A stretch of DNA of 64,000 nucleotides from Parus major (lineage: Eukaryota; Chordata; Aves; Passeriformes; Paridae): the NCBI RefSeq assembly GCF_001522545.3, contig NC_031773.1:24773035-24837034 (forward strand). The letters run 5' to 3'. Below are positions 26,617 through 36,200 of this stretch, piece after piece (position 1 is the stretch's first letter; each line of letters starts with the position of its first letter). A model generated the notes under the pieces. That model worked only from the letters and a program-made list of their open reading frames with translations, was not told where the DNA came from and did no database searches. The position numbers were made by a program, and so were the translations under genes.

Positions 26617-26656
26617 TCTTAGTCTAATTTTCCTCCTGTCTTAGTCTAATTTTCCT
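26617..26656. repeat. 22-bp tandem duplication
   Basis: The 18-mer tcttagtctaattttcct occurs twice with a start-to-start distance of 22 bases (26617 and 26639), in a pyrimidine-rich stretch. It is likely replication slippage. Confidence 0.85.
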
Positions 26657-28100
26657 GTAGTTTATAGTATATTTGTGACTGCAGACATACTAGTTTAACT
26701 CTATCACCTAGCAAATAATTCCTACATTATTAATCTTCACAGATGCTTTTCTGAACCAAGTTTTTCTCAACACTTAAGTCATAGCAGTAGTTCTTAACTG
26801 TACTAGAAACATGTGGAGTCCTAGTAAGCCCAGGGATGTCCCCTCCATGGAGCTGGACATAGCAGCAGTGCTCCTAGCATCATGCACTTGGAGGAAAGTT
26901 TACCTGCAGCTAAAACTCTTGTTCTGAGACAAGAAAGGCAAAAACTTGTTGCTGAGTAAAGCAGAGCAAACTAAGATACTCATAAATGAAATTTTGGGCG
27001 ATTGCATTGTGTCAAAGTTCAGCACATTTCCTATGCCTTTGCGTGCTTGAGTCTTAGATACAACGCATTTGGCCAGGAGAAAGAGCCCCATAAACAATAC
27101 ATATTTTTTCCTCCTGCTGTTGAAAAATCTCAAGCCTTTTCAATGACTTTGAGAGGAAAAAGAAGGCCAAAAACGAAAAAAAAAAAGGCCAGTAAAACAA
27201 ATGTGGGCCCTATCTGTTCCCACTTAAAAGATCCATGTGTATTCATTATATGTGTGGCTGCTGCAACTTCAGCAGCAAGGTCAGTTTCATAACTTTTAAT
27301 GTGCCACAAAAGTTGACCTGAAAAATGCAGGCAAAGACACAACAAAAGTTATGCCAGCAGCTTTAATCTCAGCAAACATATTGAGAATTTGAGAGAAAAA
27401 CTGTTCTCCTCAATCTAACAGCACAATGCTGTCAAGTAAGTCTCATCATTGCTGACAGGCTTAGCGGTGTGGGAACTTCTCAAAGAAAATATTTCCCAAA
27501 ATATTTCACAGTGGAAAGTGTCAGTCAGTCAAAAGACAGAAGCTGCACACTCCCTTCTCTTGCTTCTTTCTTAATGGATGTCTCTGACTTGGTGAAATCA
27601 TATCTATATGTCTTCATACACTAATATCAAAAAGACACTTGCAGAAGAAACTAGAAGTTCATTTCATGGCCTTCTGATCCAAGACACTGCTTCCACCAAC
27701 AAAGAGTATCATAAGATGAATGAATTTTTCTGGAAGAAAAATCACTACTGGAAAGTGTAGAATTTAAGTTATTCTAATTGCATTGCTAAAGCAGTTCTAT
27801 ATATTCTTCAGTTCTGCCACTCACTGCTTTATTTAAAGGCATAGCTCTCTTATGAGCATGCTTCAAATCTGTGAAATGTGTATTGACACAGAAAACATAA
27901 TCCTGAGCTGTGGACATTCAGTGAGCGTGTCTATGCTGGTATTCACTGGAAGAGCTGAGTGATGATGAAGGGGAATTAGAGAACCAAAGAGTTATCTTCC
28001 TCAAGTGCATGTAGTTGGTGCCAATCAAGGAGCAAGACCTTCCCTCTTTCAACAAATCAGTCAAAAGTTTTCTACTTGTGTGTGTATGTACATAAGTAAA

Positions 28101-28140
28101 ATATGTCTATCTATCGATATAGATATATATCTATATATTT
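28101..28140. repeat. TATC/TA microsatellite-like run
   Basis: A short imperfect run of tatc, gata and ta units contains the 8-bp palindrome tatcgata. It can fold on itself. It is probably an ordinary microsatellite. Confidence 0.75.
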
Positions 28141-31100
28141 CTCACACTTGCAGAGATTTTTTCAGGTTATTCCAAAAATGTGTTCCAATGAAAACATGCA
28201 CATATATTATGATGTATTCCTTTCCATTTAAAATATTCCCTTTTAAAATATTGGAACATGATGCTAATTTCTAATCCTAAAATCAGGAGGAGCATAGTAC
28301 TACAAGTACCCATGCTCATGAGAGTGGGCAAGATGCTAGCCCATCCTGGGACAAAAAAAAGCATGAAATAAATCAGAAATAACTACATTAATTGGGGATA
28401 AAATAATTAAAATATAAAGTGTATTAATATTATGTTATAAAAATTTTGGCATGAATTTATTAAAACACACCAGCAGTCAGAGCAGAATAAAAGCTAATTT
28501 GCAACTGGTTGTAATGGGCTTGAAATCAGCTTTAGTATTGGAAGAAAGTTCAAATACAGTAGAAAGGAAATGCAATACAATAAAGCTATGACTCAGGGGG
28601 CTGATTGGGATAATGAAATGCATTTCAATGAATTCTGATGGGTAAAGTGTTATTACAGAGGAGCTTATAAATGAGGGGAATAGATGAAATTTGCCACAAT
28701 AGCACTACACTGTCACAGTGACTTTTATTACTACAGAAATTATTTTGAAGTGTGAAAGGTACTGTATTTGGTCTTCTAATAACTAATCTAAAGTGACGAT
28801 CTCTGTTTCACTGAGCTTTGTTGTTCATCAGTATCAAAAGTATAGACTCTGTGTTGACTGTGTGACAGTACTGCTAATTCTCTGTTCATCTTGTCAGCTG
28901 TGAGTCTCTGCGGCACACTAAGACCATAGAGCAGACATTCTGCACATCTATTAATATAAAATCCAGGGAGGCTGAGGAAGTTTGCTGTTTTGCCTGCTCT
29001 GTGGGGGCCTCCTGTGGCCTGAATTAGATGGCTCCTTCTCTCACAGCAAGGCAAAAATAACTCTTGAGTTATGATTTGTGAAAACAGCAGGGCTAATGCC
29101 AAGATCAGAGAGCTGTGGTTTGCTCCCTGTGTGTTTGGAAACATTACAAGTAATATTTTATGAACTTTTAATTTATATACAGTTTCCTTTATGCAAATAT
29201 ATACTTTCTTGTTGAAATTTTAATCATTTTATAAACCCCAAATTTGACTCGCCTCAAAATGGTAATTAAAAACAGCCAGATTTAAAACTTGCATAACATT
29301 TTGATAGATTTCTTCTCCACTCAACCATGTAATCAAATCGTATTAGAGACTGTGGAACATGGAGCAATTACATAATTTCTTTAATTTCCCAGGTCTGTGT
29401 TGATATTTTTACAAAATTCCTTAGTCTTAGATACATTTAGTTTTAAAGAAAAAACTGTGAATCTTTGCAACTTGTGGAATATTGTTTTAGAATTTCTGTG
29501 AATGGTGCTGGAGAAAAGAGGGTAGGTAAGAAGACGATCTGTGGTTTGTCCTTTAAATATATTTAAGATAGCATTGAAATAATTTTGCATCTTGTAAAAC
29601 ATAAGATATTGTGAATGGCTTGATAACTGTAAACAGAATATCTTCTCTCATCATCTTTTGTTTTCCTTAGCTTGTGTGGTCTGATTGGGATTTTGCATGT
29701 CTCTTACAGGGTTATGCTTTCTTACACACAATGTGTTTTGGGTATTACCACAGTATAAGAATATGTTTCAGTATTATTATACTGCTTGCAGCGTATCTAA
29801 CTGACTTGAAATGTCTTAACCAATTTCCCACTCACTGGCCATTATTTCTGGTTCTGCCCCAAGAGGCTATCATACACACCCTTTCTTTGTGCCACTTGCA
29901 CAGTGGTTGTGATCTGGGAAATTACGTTCTTCAAAAATACAGCCTCTTTTTATTTCTTGGGAAAAAGCCATGCAAAGATCTGGTACATGGTGCAATCATG
30001 CCATCAAAGAGCACAACTAAATAATAGTGATCTCTTGCAATAAATGAGAAATGAGCAGCTCTAAGGTAAGGAGGAAACGCTTAAATCACACCTGCTGCTG
30101 AAACTGAACTCTCATTCATTAGTCCTAGTCTGTTTGCAGTTCATAAATGCTTGTATTTCATAAGTTATTAAATATCTTGCCCCACAGCATGATTTGTAAC
30201 ACCTAATGACAGCTCATATTTTACCTGAGCAGCCTGTGAAACATGTTGAATTCATGCCCTCTGTAAGATATTTGCATCACATGTCTCCTGGTTCTTTCTC
30301 ACATCTGTTGAGGGCATATAACAGAAAGGGAACATAAGCCCCAGAGAAGGAGCACATGAGCTTCACAGCAGGAACTATTCCAACTGCCAGCAAAATAAAT
30401 CATATTACAGGAAGTAAACGTGAAGCCAATGAAAGTACCACTTGAGATGCTGCTATGAGTAGAAATGCTTTCATTAATTGTGTTTGCAGGCATTACCATG
30501 TCAGGCAAGCCTATCAAGGGAAAAACAGGAAGCATAAAAACAGATGTGACAGACCACAAAATGCTATATGCTGTATAAAACTAGTCGTGAGTCCATAACT
30601 GAGCTTAGTCAATAATAGGCAGTGCCTTTCCCATGTGGAGTGAAGAAGAGGGGAAAAAAACCTCCATCTTGTTCCTGCCCAAGAAATATTATTCGTATTG
30701 TGTGTGGATGTGTGAGAGCAAGGGTCATCCATTTCTCAGCTACAATCAGCCTTTGGAAAGTATCAGACTCACACAGCAGGTAGCAGGTTTCAGCAATCAC
30801 CATACATCATGTGGGACTGGCTGTCAGTAGAGTGCAGGAAAGCAGAAGAAACAAGCATACAGGGAGGTCAACTTGCTGCCTTGCTGTCTTTAGTTTCTTC
30901 CTCCCTCCCTCACAGCCTCCTCTCCTGTCTGTTCAAGCTCTACACATTCAATGTGCCAGAGCAAAATAGTGCAGTTCAAATGCATTCAATAAACAAAATT
31001 GGCCTTAAAAATGGTGGATGTTCAACAATCGAATGAATACTGCTCTAAGGCAAAGGTTCACAACCTACCATGGGTTTATTTTGTACATCTATTTGATGCA

Positions 31101-31825
31101 TGCTCTATGCAAGTAGCAGCTTGTCTATCGGGAAACAAAGCTTCTAGTGCTGACAAAAGTAGAACTGTCTGAATTCAGTCTTTATTTTGTAATAAAATAG
31201 GTGCATTATGTACCATGCTCTGGGTTTATGTTTCCTTATTCTAACTTGAGAGGAGTGATAGTTGTGATTGCAGGCTATGAATAATCAGATAAAGCAGTTA
31301 AGCAGATGTACTGATGGTGAAGTCAGAGGAAGAAGCTTCCTTGACATTACCTTGATTACTCCTGTCTCTAACTGTGAGCCAAAGGGATGTTGAGGGGGCT
31401 TATGTGAGGATCTCTCCCTTTACTGACCCCTCCAGAAGGAGTAATATGTCAGAATCTCTCCCTGGTAATCTCCCCATGGGAGATCTGCATCGTCATTGCT
31501 CCCTGGCTCATTCTTTTCCCTTCAGAACTCCATGATGCTCCTTTACCCCATATCTGATCCAACATTTATTAAAGAAAAGTTTCACCAGAGATGACACCTT
31601 ATGTTCCTTCCTCTCTGTTCTTTTCCCATTATTAGAGATATCCTCTAAATATCAGCATGTCAGTCTAAGAGAAGGATTAGGGAGTAAAAAAAGATATTTT
31701 TTATTTTATAAATAATATTTCTTATAAATCTTTATTTATGCACATCGTTGCAGATATAGTGGTTTTGTTGGCACCTTTAATGTCAATACTGTCAGTGTCC
31801 CTGTTCCTTGGAGCTGCAGCAATAT

Positions 31826-32050
31826 CGTATCACAATAATGGTATATTGCATGTCATTGGTACAAAGTAAAACAACAGCTTTGCAATACATAGCCATAAGC
31901 TAAGTAACACCCGCATGCATAGAGACAAATGATCCGAATGGGATCCGTTCCTTTCGAATTGTGCTTTCTGTAAGAGCCGAGCATGATTATTTCTAAGAGA
32001 GCAGAGTAGAGCCTTTCCAATAACGCGCATCTGGAGCTGGCGAAGAGCTC
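31826..32050. promoter_or_regulatory. CpG-retaining left flank of the CpG island
   Basis: This stretch is not especially GC-rich, yet it keeps many CpGs (for example in cgtatc, cccgcatg, gatccgaatg, gatccgttc, ttcgaa, gccgag and acgcgc). In the AT-rich DNA to its left CpG is almost absent. Retained CpG implies long-term lack of germline methylation, as at promoters and enhancers, so the functional island probably begins here and not at the minisatellite. No exon can be defined. Confidence 0.45.
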
Positions 32051-32070
32051 GGAGGTGCTGTGGGGCGGAT

Positions 32071-32309
32071 CCGGGGGTGTTCACACCGGGGGTGTTCACA
32101 CCGGGGGTGCTCACACCGGGGGTGTTCACCCCGGGGGTGCTCACACCGCGGGTGCTCACACCGCGGGTGCTCACAGGGGGGGTGCTCACACCGGGGGTGC
32201 TCACATCGGGGGTGCTCACACCGGGGGTGCTCACACCGCGGGTGCTCACACCGGGGGTGCTCACACCGCGGGTGCTCACACCGGGGTGCTCACACTGGGG
32301 GTGCTCACA
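32071..32309. repeat. 15-bp minisatellite, 16 copies
   Basis: The unit is ccgggggtgctcaca. Sixteen copies run head to tail with no gap. One copy, at 32281-32294, is 14 bases. Variants are limited to a t/c at the tenth base, ccgcggg versus ccggggg at the start, and single copies beginning gg, tc or ct. The variants are interleaved (for example alternating ccgcggg and ccggggg in copies 11-14), which suggests unequal exchange or slippage. Length variation between individuals is likely. Because 15 is a multiple of three, the repeat is open in several frames. That is not evidence of coding. Confidence 0.97.
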
Positions 32310-32351
32310 CCGCAGCCCTGCCCGGAGCGCGGGGTGCCAGGCGCGCCGCCC

Positions 32352-32367
32352 CCACCAGAGGGCGCCG
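32352..32367 (+). promoter_or_regulatory. CTCF core motif match, plus orientation
   Basis: CCACCAGAGGGCGCCG fits all 16 positions of the CTCF core CCASYAGRKGGCRSYV. The two bases just upstream do not fit the extended motif. The site lies in unique sequence between the two minisatellites, inside the CpG island, which is a common setting for CTCF binding. Two CpG dinucleotides in the site mean binding could depend on methylation. Confidence 0.6.
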
Positions 32368-32415
32368 CAACACAGCTTCAGCTCCGGCTGCTGCTGCGCG
32401 CCGCTCCACCCGCCT

Positions 32416-32606
32416 CCTTCCCATCCTTGCTGTGCCTTCCCATCCCTCCTGCTGCGCCTTCCCATCCCTCCTGCGCCTTCCCATCCCTCCTGCGCCTTCC
32501 CATCCCTCCTGCGCCTTCCCATCCCTGCTGTGCCTTCCCATCCCTCCTGCGCCTTCCATCCCTGCTGCGCCTTCCCATCCCTCCTGCGCCTTCCCACCCC
32601 GCCTGG
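32416..32606. repeat. 19-bp pyrimidine-rich minisatellite, 10 copies
   Basis: The unit is ccttcccatccctcctgcg. Ten copies run head to tail. One copy carries an extra ctg triplet (22 bases), and one near 32552 lacks a c (18 bases). Some copies have ctgctgtg or ctgctgcg endings, and the last copy is diverged. The + strand is almost pure pyrimidine apart from a and g at fixed places. The minus strand is guanine-rich, with four G runs per unit. The period of 19 shifts the frame each copy, which is why several overlapping proline-rich open frames appear. Confidence 0.96.
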
Positions 32607-32880
32607 CTCCCTCCTTTCCACCACTGGCGGCCCCTTCCCACGCCCGGCTGCTCCTTCCCTTCCTGGGCGGCTCCCGCCCAGCACTGGCAGCTCTCTCCCG
32701 TCCCTGGGTCCCTCCGGCTCGCTCTCCTGGCTCCGTGGCCCTCCCGCAGCTCCTCTGCTCTCCCCGCCTCGCAGGGGGAGCCTGCGGTGCTGTGCGGCCC
32801 CGAGCACGCTGCTGCAACCCTTCGGGCTGGAGGTGGCAGCAGCCGTGAACGCCTTGGGGGAAATTCCGGTGAGGCCTGCC

Positions 32881-33227
32881 TGGGCTTAAAAAAATGTTAA
32901 GAATGTGGTAAATAGGTGGTGAAAGTCGTCCCTCACAAAGCTGCGTCTATCTCGAGAAAAGGCAGATGTGGGACTTGGGTGTTAATCACTGGGAATGGTA
33001 ATCTTGGAAGTTGAAAGCCACATGTTGAAGGAAACAATGGGTGATGCACTTGTAGAATGATGTAATAGAACACCATGTGACGTTGATTTTTTTTTTTCTT
33101 TTACCGTCTGAAAACCTTCACGGCTCCCTGCAAAGGCACACAGAACAGTAACTAATTTAACAAAGACCTCTTCATATAATTATATAATTCCATGACAGAA
33201 TTACTACCAGGAATACTCCAACCCATT
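32881..33227. other. Right flank of the CpG island
   Basis: AT content rises again, but scattered CpGs remain (gtcgtc, gcgtc, ctcgag, gacgtt, accgtc, cacggc). A tgacgt half-CRE beside an E-box-like catgtgac lies near 33075-33083. No gene is seen. This may be the decaying edge of the unmethylated region. Confidence 0.35.
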
Positions 33228-33253
33228 AAAAAAAAAAAAAAAAAAAAAAAAAA
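33228..33253. repeat. Poly(A) tract, 26 A
   Basis: An uninterrupted run of 26 adenines. No SINE body or processed-gene sequence is recognisable upstream, so I treat it as a simple homopolymer and not a retroposon tail. Confidence 0.9.
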
Positions 33254-36200
33254 GCCCTCCATGGCAAGCACATTCCTATCAAATATTATTATTCTATTTT
33301 TTATTTTTTTTTTAATTACATGGACTACTTTTTTTCCCAGTTGCAGGTCAAAAGAACCAGCTAGAAAGGGTTTTAATCTACCATCTCAGATAGAAGCTGG
33401 CATCTAACCAGCAATCTGAATCAGCAGTGTTAAAGGAAAAGCTTTGATGCTTTCCAGAAACAGGACGGGCTTAAGCAGATGTTTAAAACTAAATATGTCT
33501 GTACAGGTTTTGCTGCATTTGAGAGCAGGAAGGCACAGAAATGTCAACCCTGGGCTTGCATCTCCATCTTGACAAGAGTGCTTTGGTCCTGAGAGGAGTG
33601 TTACCAATGGAGTTCAGTATTTTACAGGCCAATCCAAAAGGAGCACTGAATGTCTGCATAAATGCACATCCAATAGATTTCACCATGGAGGTATGACAGT
33701 ATTCCACAAGTGAAAGGATAGTTATCTTCCCGACATTCAAAATGTTAATGGGGCAGTTTTCAGTATGAGAAAGTATACCAGGAAAATCCAAGATTCCCTA
33801 CCTCATCTCAGAAAGAATAAAACGTGTCTTTAATCTGTTTTAGTGTTGTGATCATTATGTGATTATGTAGGTTGGTTCTAATAGAGGCAGGGTGAAAAAA
33901 TGCCAGCTTTCTTAAATTAATTTTCTATGAAAAATTGTTGTTGGATACAGTTCTGACAGGTGTTCAGGGTCATCCAATTTTTCTAAAAACAGAAAAAGAA
34001 ACCTGTTTTATATGGCATATATCAGAATCAGGGGAAGAGAACTGGAGAATGAAACATATATTCATTTGCTGCAAGTCAACAGTTAGACACATTCAGTGGA
34101 CTTACACAAGCTAAAGGAGGAGCTTGGTATCTTGAGGAACATGGATCACTACTGTCAGTTGTCATCACCCCAGCTCATCACTCTTCCTCTGAAATTGAAA
34201 CAACTAAATGCTTTGTGCATTCTAGAGGGATTTGATGGAGGAGGAAACTTTTCTTTCTCCGTAATAGTAAATGATACCCCTGAAAAACTGGATAATTAAT
34301 CAGGCCTCTATAGCTGTGATACTGTATCATAATAAGATTGATTGATTACAGGGTGCACTGTGATGGAGACAGGTATAAAAGAAATAAATTACTGACCTGA
34401 GCATATTAGGAAGTTTTGGTATACTGTGTTTGGTGGTGTATTGGGGAACCTTGTCACACACACATCACACATCATCTAGTGAAAAATAGCCCCATAAGAC
34501 AAAAAAAAGCCCCAAATAAAAAATTAGACTAGAGAGAGGAAAAAGATCTAAAAGAAGACTTTTTTACCTTGGTAATAGAGAGTGATGTAGGATGTAGAAA
34601 TTTGTTTAATAAGGTGTGACATGTTTTCAGACCTAGCTTTTAGTAACTGCGAAACATAAATCATCAATATTTTCTAATCTTCCAGGAATTAATGGCATTC
34701 TAGATGGCAGGTCTTGGAGAAGCATTTCCTGGAAAAATGTAGTGGGTATTTTTAATGAAATATCTGGTGAGATGAGAAAAGAAATTTGAAAAAATTGCTA
34801 TGAAGAATGAAAAGTGAATAGCAAGAAGGTGAAGAAAGATTTTAGCACCATAATTGTCCTAAAATTAAGAGAGGTAAAATATAAGGAAAACTAGAGGCAA
34901 TACTTCAGTATTTACTGAGGTAAATGCTGATTTACTTCATGGTAAATCAAGAGATTTATAATGAAGAAAAAGGAGCTTTTCAGGTAACAAACATCAAAAG
35001 CATACAGAGGTTCAGCAATCTTTGCAAACTTAGCACACTTTGGAAAGTGTAAAGTTGTACTGTGGGAACATATAGTAAAAATAACACTAGCATAAGGTAT
35101 TCTCCTACTGCCAGATCTGCTAAGCAAATAGGAACTTCATTTTGCACCAGCTGCAGCATCCAAGTGGTCTACAAATGTGCCATATGGTCTGCAACACATA
35201 GATTGGTGCTCTAATACTATGGCTGCCCCCCACTGTACCTAAGTATGTAGGACATATGCTACACTCCATTACTTAATTGTGCGTTACCTTGCATCTGCAG
35301 GCATTCATTTACAAACTTCTGATACTTTTTCTTCAATTTAAAGGATTAAAATTTCTGAATTTTCTGTGGAAACACATTTGGATTCCAGCTAAACATTGCA
35401 ATGAATCAAATCTTAGTTGCGTGCCTCGTGCTATTTTTATTGAATTAGGCATGTGAATCTATAAGCAGGTTTCTTTGCTTTGGCTGTTATGTTAGGCTAG
35501 GATCTGTTTTGGGATGGAGTAGAAATGTTTCAGTGGAATTAACAGAAGTTTTCAAGGGGATTATACATATATCAAAGACATGAAAGAGTGAAAAACTAGA
35601 ACACCGAAGAAGTTCAACATGCAAATTCAATAGGCAATACTTAGGTTAAGGCAGTTTGTACATCAGGTTAATTTTTAGTAGGATACATTGATATTCATAT
35701 ACTAAAAAATGATTTAGTGAAAAGTTCTTGAGATCAACAAAAGTAGAAAGGAAGAATTGCTTTCTGACTAAAGAATTCCACAGTCCTCTATATTGTTCAT
35801 AATTCTGCTGATTGGTGAACTCTTCATGTTGAGATTTTTTAGGGTAGTAGAATAATTGCAGCCAGGCCTAAATTTTTTAGATATTGTCTTTTAGGTGTTG
35901 ATGGATTGTTTATAATTATGTAATTGTCTCTTCTTCCAAAACATGTAACAGTAAAATGTTAGATTATTTTTTAGTGTATTTTAGTCCCAAAGATTTAAAA
36001 TTTCATGAGATACTGGATTTTGTTCTATATATTGAAAAGTTTGAATTTTTTTAAGGAATCCTTATTTTAATCCACAGAGTTAAAGTTTTCAAGGCTACAC
36101 AGTTATTATTTTATGCATTTTGTGTACAGGAAAGGTCAGCCTGTGAGTTTCATAAGCTCCTGATGGACAATCACATTCAGAAGAGGCTTTCTAGTTCCCA

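Larger units (their letters stand above)
25952..31825. other. Non-coding AT-rich DNA
   Basis: No gene is recognised. The stretch holds a 22-bp tandem duplication (26617-26656), an AT microsatellite-like run (28101-28140) and a 118-codon open frame that starts right at a good acceptor (29671). The last one is given only as an observation. Confidence 0.5.
32051..32880. promoter_or_regulatory. CpG island containing two minisatellites
   Basis: Base composition shifts abruptly from AT-rich to very GC- and CpG-rich, then returns to AT-rich after about 32880. The island holds the 15-bp minisatellite, a CTCF core match, the 19-bp minisatellite and about 270 bases of non-repetitive GC-rich DNA (32607-32880). 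A possible splice donor (ttccg|gtgagg, exon end at 32868) would suit a first exon read on the + strand. In birds such an isolated island in AT-rich DNA usually marks a promoter, an orphan CpG island or an enhancer. I cannot tell which gene it would serve. Open frames of 260-325 codons across it are by-products of the repeats and lack of AT-rich stops. Confidence 0.65.

Noticed and set aside
32071..32606. CRISPR-like array
   Set aside because: The units are contiguous with no unique spacers and the DNA is vertebrate. These are minisatellites.
31830..32900. Overlapping open frames of 170-325 codons on both strands across the CpG island
   Set aside because: They arise from the 15-bp minisatellite (a multiple of three, so open in several frames), the 19-bp minisatellite that rotates frames, and the scarcity of AT-rich stop codons. 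The products are pure repeats with no domain.
33228..33253. Poly(A) run as the tail of a processed pseudogene or SINE
   Set aside because: No recognisable transcript or SINE body upstream and no target-site duplication seen.
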